Below, one piece after another: positions 8,437 to 16,849 of a stretch of 64,000 nucleotides of DNA. Each line of letters opens with the position of its first letter. Position 1 is the first letter of the stretch. The notes beneath the pieces were generated by a model. That model did not search any database. It had not been told where the DNA came from and saw nothing but the letters and a program-made list of their open reading frames with translations. Made by a program: the position numbers and the translations under genes. Source of the DNA: Devosia crocina (lineage in GTDB: Bacteria > Pseudomonadota > Alphaproteobacteria > Rhizobiales > Devosiaceae); the NCBI RefSeq assembly GCF_900116545.1, contig NZ_FPCK01000001.1, forward strand, positions 558,001 to 622,000, in the 5' to 3' direction.

Positions 8437-10868
8437 TGCCGCCGCGCTCTACCTATCGCCTGCAGCTCAATGCCGACTTCACCCTGCGCGACGCCCAGGC
8501 CCTTGTGCCTTACCTTGCCGATCTCGGCATAAGCCACGTCTATCTCTCGCCGGTTCTCAAGGCGCAGCCCGGCAGCACCCACGGCTATGACACGGTCGAT
8601 CACACCTGCATCAATCCCGAGATCGGCTCGCTCGATGATTTCCGCGCTCTTGCTGCAACGCTAAGGGCTGCGGATATGGGGATCGTCCTCGATTTCGTGC
8701 CCAATCACATGGGCGTCGGCGGTGCCAGCAACGAGCTCTGGCTCGACGTGCTGCGCAATGGTCCGGCAAGCCGCTATGCCGATTGGTTCGATATCGACTG
8801 GCACCCGCCCCATCCCCTTATGGATGGGAAACTGCTGGTGCCCTTTCTCGGCAAATCCTACGCCGAGACCCTGGCGGACGGCGACATCGGGCTCAAGGCC
8901 GATGGGGTGCAACTCGCCGTGTGGGTCTATGGCAAGGAGAAGCTTCCGGTCCGGCCGGACGATCTCTCCTCCCTCCTGGTCCAGCATGGGGGTGTCGAAG
9001 CCATCATTGCCGCCCATGCCAGCCCGGATCGGCTCGACGCCCTGATCTCGCGCCAGCACTGGCGCCTCGCGCACTACGCCACCGGGGCCGACGAGATCAA
9101 TTATCGCCGCTTCTTCATCAATAGCGAACTGGCTGGCATCAGAATCGACCGCGAAGAGGTGTTCGATCATGCCCACCAGCTGATCTTTGCTCTGATCGCG
9201 GAAGGTCTCGTTGACGGCCTGCGCATCGACCATATCGATGGCCTGCGCGATCCGCTTGCTTATCTCCAGACCCTGCGCGCCAAGGCTCCCCGGCCCATCT
9301 ACCTTCTTGTCGAAAAGATCCTTGCGCCCCACGAATATCTGCGCGGGGATTGGCCCATCGATGGCACGACGGGCTACGAGATCGGCGCGCAGCTGACGCG
9401 CCTTCTCACCTCTGCGCCCGGCGAAGAGGTTGTTACCGCCACCTATGCCGGCTTCGTGGGGCCCTCGACACCTCCTGCCGAAGAAGCTTATCGCTGCAAG
9501 TTGCGGGTGATGGACAATGAACTGGCCGCCGAACTCAATGCGCTTGCCCGGGGCAGCGCCCGGCTTGCCTGGTCCGTGCCGAAAACGGCAGATCTGACCG
9601 AGTCCGCCCTCCGCCGCGCCTGGCGCGAGCTTGTTGCCCATCTCGAGGTTTACCGCACCTATATAGACGCGCAGGGCGTCCATCCCCGCGACCGCCGCGA
9701 ACTCTGCCGTGCCCTTGCCAAGGCGCGAGAGACGCAGCCACAGATCCAGCCCGCCGTTTTTGACTTCATCGAGCATCTGCTGCTCGGCTCACTCGTGGGC
9801 AACTATGACCCCGACACCGTCGCGGAGATTGTCGGCCGCTTCCAGCAATATACCGGGCCTGCCATGGCCAAGGGCCTTGAGGACACCGCGCTTTATCGCT
9901 ATAACCGTCTGGTCTCGTTGAACGAAGTCGGCGCGCATCCGGATCGGTTCAGCCTCTCGGTCGCGGCATTTCACGATGCCAATCGCCGCCGCCTAGCCCA
10001 TCACCCCCACTGCCTGATCGGCACCTCGACCCACGACACCAAGAGGGGCGAGGATATCCGCCTCATCATCTCGGCCATCGCGGACGATCCTGCGCCCTGG
10101 CGCGACGCACTCGCCTCCTGGCAAAACGCGCTCGGTTTGGCGGCGAAAGGCATTCACCCCAACGATCTCTACCTTCTCTTCCAGCTGCTCCTTGGCGGTT
10201 GGCCGATCTCGGGCGACATCAAAGGCTTTGCCGGCCGCGTGAAGGGGGCCATGAGCAAGTCTCTGCGCGAGGCGCGCGAGCGCAGCGATTGGGGCGTCAA
10301 CAACAGCGATTATGAGGAGCGGGTCAGCGCCCTGGTCGATGCCTGCCTCGAGAACCAGGACTTTCTCCAGGCCTTCCATCCGGTGCGAAAATTTTACGAG
10401 GAGATCGGCCGCCGCAAGAGTTTGATCGAGACCGTCCTCAAGCTCACCATTCCCGGCGTCCCCGATATCTACCGCGGCGCCGAGGATTGGGAGCAGAGCT
10501 TTGTGGATCCCGACAATCGCCGCGCGCTCGATTTTGCGGCTCTGCAAGCCCGCCTCGCCCAACCGCATCCCGCCCGCGACGAAAAGCTGATCCTGACACA
10601 GACGCTTCTCGTGCTGCGCAAGGCGCATCCCGCCTTGTTCGCCGAGGGAGACTATGCCCCCCTTGACCTCGGGCCTGACCGCATTGGTTTCCAGCGCCGG
10701 CACCAGGGCCAAAGCCTGACTGTTCTTGCCGATCTATCGCCCCGGCATGCTTCTGGGCTGGGTGACGCCTCCTCGGGCGCAACCATCATCGCGGGCTCGC
10801 CCGATCGCTGCTTCCTTGTTTCCCTTGAGGGGAACGCGCCGACTTCTCCCAGCCTAGAGACTCCATAG
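8436..10868 (+). CDS. treY: Malto-oligosyltrehalose synthase
   Basis: A GH13 enzyme of about 810 residues that turns the reducing-end alpha-1,4 bond of maltodextrins into the alpha,alpha-1,1 bond of trehalose, providing the substrate of TreZ. It opens with PRSTYRLQLN, typical of TreY. The GH13 regions are DFVPNHMG, GLRIDHIDGL, LLVEKIL and STHDTKR. The long insert between the third and fourth regions and the C-terminal PGVPDIYRG segment are also typical. The ATG at 8436 shares its first base with the treZ stop (TGATG), so translation is coupled; a GTG one codon earlier is also possible. It is followed after 5 bp by a second treZ. Confidence 0.95.
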   Translation: MPPRSTYRLQLNADFTLRDAQALVPYLADLGISHVYLSPVLKAQPGSTHGYDTVDHTCINPEIGSLDDFRALAATLRAADMGIVLDFVPNHMGVGGASNELWLDVLRNGPASRYADWFDIDWHPPHPLMDGKLLVPFLGKSYAETLADGDIGLKADGVQLAVWVYGKEKLPVRPDDLSSLLVQHGGVEAIIAAHASPDRLDALISRQHWRLAHYATGADEINYRRFFINSELAGIRIDREEVFDHAHQLIFALIAEGLVDGLRIDHIDGLRDPLAYLQTLRAKAPRPIYLLVEKILAPHEYLRGDWPIDGTTGYEIGAQLTRLLTSAPGEEVVTATYAGFVGPSTPPAEEAYRCKLRVMDNELAAELNALARGSARLAWSVPKTADLTESALRRAWRELVAHLEVYRTYIDAQGVHPRDRRELCRALAKARETQPQIQPAVFDFIEHLLLGSLVGNYDPDTVAEIVGRFQQYTGPAMAKGLEDTALYRYNRLVSLNEVGAHPDRFSLSVAAFHDANRRRLAHHPHCLIGTSTHDTKRGEDIRLIISAIADDPAPWRDALASWQNALGLAAKGIHPNDLYLLFQLLLGGWPISGDIKGFAGRVKGAMSKSLREARERSDWGVNNSDYEERVSALVDACLENQDFLQAFHPVRKFYEEIGRRKSLIETVLKLTIPGVPDIYRGAEDWEQSFVDPDNRRALDFAALQARLAQPHPARDEKLILTQTLLVLRKAHPALFAEGDYAPLDLGPDRIGFQRRHQGQSLTVLADLSPRHASGLGDASSGATIIAGSPDRCFLVSLEGNAPTSPSLETP

Positions 10869-10873
10869 CGAAG

Positions 10874-12712
10874 ATGCAGCAACCAAAACCTCTCACAATT
10901 TCCCGCTCTCACAAGATGCGTTTCGGCGCCGAGGTTCGTAATGGAGGCACGCGGTTCAAGATCTGGGCACCCAAATGCAAGACCATGCAGCTGCGCATCA
11001 AGGGACGGCGCAAGTTGATCGATCTCGAAGCGGTCGACGATGGCTGGCACCGGCTCGATGTGGATGGCGTCAAGGCTGGGGATCTTTATAAGTTCGTTCT
11101 GCCCGATGGTCAGGAAATTCCCGATCCCGCCTCACGCCATCAGCCGAACGGCATTCACGATTTCAGCGAAGTTATCGACCCGCGCAGCTTCGAGTGGACC
11201 GATCGCGATTGGAAGGGGCGGCCTTGGGAAGAAACCGTCATCTATGAGCTGCATATCGGCACCTTCACGCCAGAAGGCACATTTGCAGCGGCTATCGGCA
11301 AGCTCGACTACCTCGTCGATCTCGGCATCACGGCCATTCAGATCATGCCCATCAACGAGGTCTACGGCAAATTCAACTGGGGGTATGACGGGGCGCTCTG
11401 GTTCGCACCCACCGCCAATTACGGACGGCCCGAAGACGTAAAAGCCTTTGTCGATGCCGCCCATCGCCATTCGCTGATGGTCTTTCTCGATGTGGTTTAC
11501 AATCATATCGGACCCTACGGGAACTACCTTCCCGCCATCGCACCGATCTTCACCAAGCGCCACGAAAGCCCATGGGGTGAAGCAATCAATTATGACGGAC
11601 CCGATGCAGCGGTGGTTCGCGAGCTCGCAGTCGAAAGCGCTCTTTACTGGACCAATGAGTTCAACCTCGATGGCTTGCGCTTTGACTCCGTCCATACGAT
11701 CGAGGACGACAGCACGAGCCATATCCTCGAACTGCTCGCCGCGCGCATCAGGGCCTCGCGCCCCCATTGCTACACGCACCTGATCGTGGAAAATTCCGAC
11801 AATCAGGAACTCTGGCTCCGCCGCAACTCCCGTGCCGAACCCGTCCATTATACGGCGCAATGGAACGATGATGTCCATCATCTGCTCCATGCGGCAGCCA
11901 CGGGCGAAAACACCGGCTACTATGCCGATTTCGAAGTGGTCGAGGAGCTGTGCAACAAACTTGGCCGTGCCCTTGCCGAAGGGTTTGCCTACCAGGGCGA
12001 GATGAAGCCGCATGAAGGCATGCGGCGGGGCGAGCCGAGCGAAGGGCTGCCAGCGACCTCGTTTGTTGTCTACATGCAGGACCATGACCAAGTCGGCAAT
12101 CGCGTCAAGGGCGATCGCATCACCCGGATTGCCGAGCAGAGCGCGGTCAAGGCCTTGATGGCGATCTATCTTGTGTCTCCGCAAATCCCCATGCTGTTCC
12201 AGGGCGAGGAATGGGCGAGCCGCCAGCCGTTCCCCTTCTTTTCCGATGTGCCGCCAGATATGCGCGAAGCTGTCCGTAAGGGCCGGCAGGAAGAACTCAA
12301 GCACACGCCGGAGCATGAGGATCCGACCAAGCCCGATGTCGAGGAAACTGTTGACCCCACAAGCGTCAAGACCTTCCGCTCGGCCAAGCTCGATTGGGAC
12401 GATGTGTTGATCGAGCCTCATGCGTCCTGGCTTGGACATTATCGCGCCCTCATCGACCTGCGGAAGAGGGAGATCGTGCCGCGCCTCAAGGGGCTGGAGG
12501 GCTTCTCCTCGGACTACGAGGTGCTGGGGCTTAAATGCGTTTTGGTCAGTTGGCGCATGGGCGACGGATCGCTGTTGCGGCTTTATGCCAACCTCGCCAA
12601 TGACACGCAGGACAACGTTCCCCCCATCGAGGGACGCCGCATATACCTTGAAGGCTTTGCCGAAGAGGGGCGCCTGGGGCCCTGGACCGTGTTGTGGACC
12701 ATTGAAGTCTGA
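10874..12712 (+). CDS. treZ: Second malto-oligosyltrehalose trehalohydrolase paralogue
   Basis: A 612-residue GH13 protein with the same architecture as the first TreZ: an N-terminal domain starting FGAEVRNGG, then DVVYNH, GLRFDS (nucleophile D271), LIVEN (acid E306) and MQDHDQVGN. It shares the VIYE(L/V)HIGTFTPEGT stretch with the first copy but differs widely elsewhere. It looks like an old paralogue or separately acquired version, not a recent duplication. All catalytic residues are kept, so both are expected to be active. It is the last gene of treZ-treY-treZ; the start lies 5 bp after treY. Which copy is the main enzyme, and whether one acts on another chain length, cannot be told here. 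Confidence 0.9.
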   Translation: MQQPKPLTISRSHKMRFGAEVRNGGTRFKIWAPKCKTMQLRIKGRRKLIDLEAVDDGWHRLDVDGVKAGDLYKFVLPDGQEIPDPASRHQPNGIHDFSEVIDPRSFEWTDRDWKGRPWEETVIYELHIGTFTPEGTFAAAIGKLDYLVDLGITAIQIMPINEVYGKFNWGYDGALWFAPTANYGRPEDVKAFVDAAHRHSLMVFLDVVYNHIGPYGNYLPAIAPIFTKRHESPWGEAINYDGPDAAVVRELAVESALYWTNEFNLDGLRFDSVHTIEDDSTSHILELLAARIRASRPHCYTHLIVENSDNQELWLRRNSRAEPVHYTAQWNDDVHHLLHAAATGENTGYYADFEVVEELCNKLGRALAEGFAYQGEMKPHEGMRRGEPSEGLPATSFVVYMQDHDQVGNRVKGDRITRIAEQSAVKALMAIYLVSPQIPMLFQGEEWASRQPFPFFSDVPPDMREAVRKGRQEELKHTPEHEDPTKPDVEETVDPTSVKTFRSAKLDWDDVLIEPHASWLGHYRALIDLRKREIVPRLKGLEGFSSDYEVLGLKCVLVSWRMGDGSLLRLYANLANDTQDNVPPIEGRRIYLEGFAEEGRLGPWTVLWTIEV

Positions 12713-12800
12713 GCAGCTGCTTAAACCTGCATGATGGCCGTGTCAGTTGCGGAACCTTTGTCCGCCGCCAATCTTGACGCTTTTGCGAATGGAGGATGAC

Positions 12801-12995
12801 ATGAACCTGAACTGGAAGGATCTTACTGCATCGCAACGCAGCGCCGTATCGCTTCTGTGTCAGCGTGGGCCTTGCATATTGCCACGCGAACTGGCTGAGC
12901 AACTGATCAATCTAGGACTCGCGGAACAGGCCGCTTCTGGCGTTTACTGCATCAGTGCTCTCGGCTCCACCCTGCCGCCCGAAACGCTGCACTGA
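12801..12995 (+). CDS. Small hypothetical protein (64 aa)
   Basis: A 64-residue soluble protein starting MNLNWKDLTASQRSAV, preceded by a very good ribosome site GGAGG (12791-12795) five bases from the ATG. The sequence suggests a compact, mostly helical fold resembling a winged-helix fragment (LPRELAEQLINLGLAEQ), ending in GVYCISALG. I recognise no family. It lies between the trehalose operon and exoD and may be transcribed with either. Confidence 0.6.
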   Translation: MNLNWKDLTASQRSAVSLLCQRGPCILPRELAEQLINLGLAEQAASGVYCISALGSTLPPETLH

Positions 12996-13062
12996 ATGGA
13001 CGGCAAGGCCATGGCAGTGACATCGCCGCTCGATTGGATAGGCTGCCGCGCGGCAGAAGCCC

Positions 13063-13686
13063 ATGGCTGAAGTCGCCGGCATTGCCGCGCCTGCTTCTTC
13101 TCAATCCAGTCAGGATGGGAAGCTGACCGAGCTGATCGACAAGCTCCGTACCCGCATCGAACAGGGTGAGGACGTATCGGTCGATCTTGTCCGCAAGGTT
13201 GCCGGTCGCCGGGCTGCCGGACCTGTTCTGCTGATCCCCGCCCTGGTCGTGATTTCCCCTCTCAGCATCATTCCCGGCCTGCCGACCATGGTTGGCCTCA
13301 ACACCATCCTCGTGGCCGGTCAGATCGCCCTCGGAAGGGAAGACCTGTGGTTGCCCCGCTGGCTCGCCAACCGATGCATCCCAAGCAAATATGGCGAGAA
13401 GCTCTTGCGCTTCCTGTCTCCGGCGGGACGCGTCGTCGATAAGGTCGCAAAGCCACGTGCTTCGGCCACGGCCGGTCCGCTTTTCCGGCGTCTCGGTGCC
13501 ATCGTGTGCATTCTCGTTGGTTGCGTCATGCCCATCATGGAAGTCGTGCCCTTCACCTCCACCTGGGGCGCCAGCATCATCGCGCTCTATGCCCTCGCCA
13601 TTACCGTACGCGACGGCCTTCTGGCGCTCGCCTGGATTGCCTTCGTCCTCGCCATCCTCTCGATTGGCTGGATGATCCTGTTCTAG
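13063..13686 (+). CDS. exoD: ExoD family membrane protein
   Basis: A 207-residue integral membrane protein with about four hydrophobic segments. The family pattern GPVLLIPALVVISPLSIIPG, then TILVAGQIALGR and LWLPRW, identifies ExoD. In rhizobia exoD mutants show altered exopolysaccharide and alkali sensitivity, but its biochemical role is unknown. The first 60 residues are cytoplasmic and helical. It sits about 5 kb from the exopolysaccharide cluster, with a catabolic region between, and has its own start after a short spacer. Confidence 0.85.
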   Translation: MAEVAGIAAPASSQSSQDGKLTELIDKLRTRIEQGEDVSVDLVRKVAGRRAAGPVLLIPALVVISPLSIIPGLPTMVGLNTILVAGQIALGREDLWLPRWLANRCIPSKYGEKLLRFLSPAGRVVDKVAKPRASATAGPLFRRLGAIVCILVGCVMPIMEVVPFTSTWGASIIALYALAITVRDGLLALAWIAFVLAILSIGWMILF

Positions 13687-13719
13687 GGCAAGGACACTGC
13701 TTTCCTCAGCAGCCCTAGC

Positions 13720-13731
13720 TTGATATATCAA
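13720..13731. promoter_or_regulatory. Candidate GntR operator 1 (upstream of gntR)
   Basis: A perfect 12-base palindrome, TTGATATATCAA, ends five bases before the ribosome site of the GntR gene. It shares its core with two further palindromes at 14504-14520 and 18157-18174, each in front of a neighbouring catabolic gene. Its position suggests autoregulation by the adjacent FadR-type regulator. Confidence 0.6.
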
Positions 13732-13746
13732 AAGCTGGAGGGCCCA

Positions 13747-14460
13747 TTGAACACGTTCGGCAAATTAGACGCGCTCGATCCCAGCCTGTCGCTGACGCTG
13801 CGCGATCATGTCCACAAGGCACTGCGGCACGCCATAATCGCCGGGCGCTATCCTTTCGAGACCCGCCTCAACGAACGCCAGCTTGCCGAGGAACTTGGTG
13901 TCAGCACGACGCCTCTCAAGGAAGCCATTCGCCAGCTCGAAAGCGAAGGGCTCGTGCGCACGCTGCCGCGCCGTGGCGTCGTGGTTCTTTATGGGCGCAC
14001 TTGGGCCGAGGAGATGATCCTGGCCCGCGCAGCCCTCGAAGCCATGATCGCGCGCCTTGCCGCGCAACGCATCGATGAAGCCGGGCGGGAAAGCCTTCGC
14101 GCAGCCATCGCCGATATGACGAAAGCCACCGGCGGCGATGATCCGGATCTGTTGATCGCGCAGAACGAAACTTTCCACGATCGCATCCATCGCGCATCCG
14201 AATGCCTCTATCTCGGTGGGCTGATCGGCAAACAGCGGCTCTATGATGCCAGTGCCCGCCGCGTCATCCATTCCGATGGTGCGGAAAAGGCCTTGGCGCT
14301 GGCCGAGCATACCGGCATCGGCACTGCCATCTTGACCGGCGACATCGATGAAGCAGAACGCACCATGCGCAACCATGTCATGCGCTCTGGCGAGGTCTAT
14401 ATCCGCCTGGTTTTCGGCAACCGCACCTCTCCTGCGGTTGATCTGTCTTCCAGCCAGTAG
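13747..14460 (+). CDS. GntR-family (FadR/FCD subfamily) transcriptional regulator
   Basis: A regulator of about 237 residues. The N-terminal winged helix contains ETRLNERQLAEELGVSTTPLKEAIRQLESEGL and the wing RTLPRRGVVV, typical of GntR proteins. The helical C-terminal FCD effector domain keeps the metal-binding layout (ETFHDRIH, then HTGIGTAIL and MRNHV). FCD regulators usually bind sugar acids or other carboxylates. I chose TTG 13747, which has GGAGGG (13737-13742) four bases upstream; a longer reading from TTG 13720 would start inside a palindrome that looks like an operator. The gene precedes a galactonate-dehydratase-like gene and probably controls it and the divergent binding-protein operon. 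Confidence 0.88.
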   Translation: MNTFGKLDALDPSLSLTLRDHVHKALRHAIIAGRYPFETRLNERQLAEELGVSTTPLKEAIRQLESEGLVRTLPRRGVVVLYGRTWAEEMILARAALEAMIARLAAQRIDEAGRESLRAAIADMTKATGGDDPDLLIAQNETFHDRIHRASECLYLGGLIGKQRLYDASARRVIHSDGAEKALALAEHTGIGTAILTGDIDEAERTMRNHVMRSGEVYIRLVFGNRTSPAVDLSSSQ

Positions 14461-14503
14461 CCCCCGCTCGTCTCTTTCCGCCACTAATGCTTTCCCGCAT
14501 AGA

Positions 14504-14520
14504 TGAAATCTGATATTTCA
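14504..14520. promoter_or_regulatory. Candidate GntR operator 2 (upstream of dehydratase)
   Basis: Imperfect palindrome TGAAATCTGATATTTCA, ending 36 bases before the dehydratase ATG. It contains CTGATATTTCA, closely matching the cores of the sites at 13720 and 18157. Confidence 0.55.
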
Positions 14521-14556
14521 CGCAGCGGCGTATTCGTCTCCTGCTGAAGGACCATC

Positions 14557-15696
14557 ATGAAGATCACCGCACTCAAAACCTTCATGCAGCGCGTCGACGA
14601 CCGGCCGCGCCTGCTCGTCAAGATCGAGACGGACGAGGGCATTTCCGGGTGGGGCGAAGCTTATAATCACGGGCCCGACTGGGCGTTGCCGCCGCTGCTC
14701 GAGTATATGTTCAACTATCTTGTGGGCGAGGATCCCCGACGCGTCGAATATCTGGTGCTCAAGCTCAACCAGCAGTGCCGTTTTCCGCCGGGCGCTCTGG
14801 GCCTTGCAGCGATATCCGTGATCGACCACGCCCTTTGGGATATTGCAGGGAAGGCTGCGGGCCTGCCCGTCTACATGCTGCTTGGCGGTCATGTCCGCGA
14901 TCGCGTCAAGGTGTATTGCGGCGTCTATACCGCGCCCGATCCTGAACATGCGCTCGATCAGACAAGCGAACTCCACGAGAAATACGGCTATACCGCCTTC
15001 AAGCTCAGCCCCTACCGGCGAGACCTGCATGCGGGCCGCTGGGGCGAACTCGTCAAGGAGACGGGCGATTACTTCGGTCGGGTGCGCGCATTGACCCCCA
15101 GCCATTTCGAATTCGCTTTCGATGCCCATGCCAAGATTTTCGAGCCATATCAGGCCGTGCAGCTGGCGCAGGCAATCGCATCTCACGATCCCTATTTCTA
15201 CGAGGAGCCGATCCGCCCCGAGCATATCCCGGCCTGGCGCGAGCTCAAGTCCAAGGTCACCGTGCCGCTCGCCACCGGGGAGTCGCTCTACAATCGCTTC
15301 GAGTTTCTCTCGCTCCTGTCCGCTCAGGGAGCCGACATCATCCAGCCCGATATCTGCGTCGTGGGCGGCCTGAGCGAGATGCGCCGCATCGCAGCGCTTG
15401 CCGAGGCTCACTATGCCACGGTGGCACCGCACAACCCCATGGGTCCGCTCGCCACCGCGGTCAATATCCACTTCGCCGCCGCGCAGCCGAATTTCAAGGT
15501 TCTCGAGTTCAAGCCCCATATCCATGCGCCCTGGGCCATCGATCCCTATATTCCGGTCGATGGCCATATGGAGTTGCGGCCCGACCGGCCCGGCTGGGGC
15601 ATCGAAATCGACGAAAAGGTGCTCGCAACAGACGACTACATCCACTGGGAGCGCAAGGTCACGCGCAAGCCCGATGGCTCGACCGCCTATCCCTGA
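14557..15696 (+). CDS. Mandelate racemase/D-galactonate dehydratase family protein
   Basis: A 379-residue enolase-superfamily enzyme of the acid-sugar dehydratase type. Metal ligands are D189 (FAFDAH), E216/E217 (FYEEP) and E242 (ATGES). The acid/base histidines are H191 (DAH motif) and H292 (APHNPMGP), as in galactonate and related aldonate dehydratases. Unlike the enolase-like gene at the left edge, its catalytic set is intact. It should remove water from a sugar acid to give a 2-keto-3-deoxy acid; galactonate is only a guess. AAGGA precedes the ATG by five bases. A candidate GntR site lies just upstream. Its stop converges with the Gfo/Idh gene, 21 bp apart. Confidence 0.88.
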   Translation: MKITALKTFMQRVDDRPRLLVKIETDEGISGWGEAYNHGPDWALPPLLEYMFNYLVGEDPRRVEYLVLKLNQQCRFPPGALGLAAISVIDHALWDIAGKAAGLPVYMLLGGHVRDRVKVYCGVYTAPDPEHALDQTSELHEKYGYTAFKLSPYRRDLHAGRWGELVKETGDYFGRVRALTPSHFEFAFDAHAKIFEPYQAVQLAQAIASHDPYFYEEPIRPEHIPAWRELKSKVTVPLATGESLYNRFEFLSLLSAQGADIIQPDICVVGGLSEMRRIAALAEAHYATVAPHNPMGPLATAVNIHFAAAQPNFKVLEFKPHIHAPWAIDPYIPVDGHMELRPDRPGWGIEIDEKVLATDDYIHWERKVTRKPDGSTAYP

Positions 15697-15717
15697 GGCA
15701 AGAAAGCCGCTGCAGCG

Positions 15718-16785
15718 CTAAGGGGCCCAGCTGCGATAAAGCGGGTGATCGGGCCCGATAGGCAGGGCTTCGTCGTGGCCAGTGCGCGCCGAATGGTAGA
15801 TCGTGGTGACCAGCTCGAGCGCCTTTCTCGCATCGGCCGTCGTCACAGGCAAAGGCGCGCCTGTTGTGATCGCCTCGTGAAAGAGGCGCAGCTGGGTCGT
15901 GTGGCGCGAGGGCACATATTGCCAATCGGCCAACGTCGCCGCGATCTTTTCTTCCGTTTCAGGCGTGCGGCCCCTGATCTGCCAATCCGCCTCGCCGGGC
16001 CGGTAGGGCGCATGGTCGCTCTCGATCGTCAGATGCTCAAAGGCAAGGCGAATGCGCGTGATCTGGTCGGCCGAGCCCAGCGTCGCCGTTAGCGAGACAA
16101 GTCCGCCGTCAGCCATTCTGAGCGAGGCGGAAACGCAATCTTCCACCTCGATGGCGTTGACACGTGTGTCCACGCGGCCAAAGGCACGCGCAACGGGACC
16201 GGCAAGATAGGTCAGCATGTCGTGCGGATGGATGGCATGGGCCATCAGCACCCCGCCGAGCTCGGTGTGCCATTTTCCGCGCCAGGGAACGGCATAATAT
16301 TCGGGGCCGCGCTTCCAGAAGGTCTCGACCGTGCCTGCATAGAGCTTGCCGGCCAGTCCCGCGTCGATCACCGCCTTGGCCTTGGCGATGCCATTGCCAT
16401 AGCGATACTGAAACACCGGCATCAGCCGGCCAGCGGCTTTCGCCTCCGCCTTGATGATCTGATCGATCTCGGCCAGGGAGCCGACAAGAGGCTTTTCGCA
16501 CACCACATGCTTGCCGGCGGCAAGAGCGGCGAGAACCTGCTCGAGATGGACAGCCGGCGGGGTGCAGATATCGATGACATCGATATCGTCCATGGCCAGC
16601 AGTTCGGCAAAATCCAGCGTTCGCCGACCTATGCCGAATTCGTCGGCAACCGCCGCCAGCCTTCGCGGATCAAGGTCGCAAAGGGCAAGCACGTCGAACC
16701 GGTCGGAATTGGGCGTATAGCCTTCGACAAGATGGGTCCGGCCAGCACCACAGCCGACGATCCCTACGCGTAATTTCACAGCCAC
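15718..16785 (-). CDS. Gfo/Idh/MocA family oxidoreductase
   Basis: A 355-residue NAD(P)-dependent sugar or sugar-acid dehydrogenase. The Rossmann motif GIVGCGAGRTH is near the N-terminus. The family EKP motif (VVCEKPLVG) carries the catalytic lysine, and the active-site HPHDML segment follows. Such proteins oxidise cyclic sugars to lactones or keto sugars. It lies 64 bp downstream of the binding-protein gene on the same strand and is probably co-transcribed and co-regulated from the site at 18157-18174. Confidence 0.87.
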   Translation of the reverse strand: MAVKLRVGIVGCGAGRTHLVEGYTPNSDRFDVLALCDLDPRRLAAVADEFGIGRRTLDFAELLAMDDIDVIDICTPPAVHLEQVLAALAAGKHVVCEKPLVGSLAEIDQIIKAEAKAAGRLMPVFQYRYGNGIAKAKAVIDAGLAGKLYAGTVETFWKRGPEYYAVPWRGKWHTELGGVLMAHAIHPHDMLTYLAGPVARAFGRVDTRVNAIEVEDCVSASLRMADGGLVSLTATLGSADQITRIRLAFEHLTIESDHAPYRPGEADWQIRGRTPETEEKIAATLADWQYVPSRHTTQLRLFHEAITTGAPLPVTTADARKALELVTTIYHSARTGHDEALPIGPDHPLYRSWAP

Positions 16786-16849
16786 CGCTCAGTCTTCCGC
16801 AGATCCAAAGTCAAGGGGAGGGCCCGCCGATGCGACGGGCCCGCATTGG

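Noticed and set aside
11132..12439. 435-residue minus-strand frame opposite the second treZ
   Set aside because: Antisense of a GH13 gene with intact catalytic motifs.
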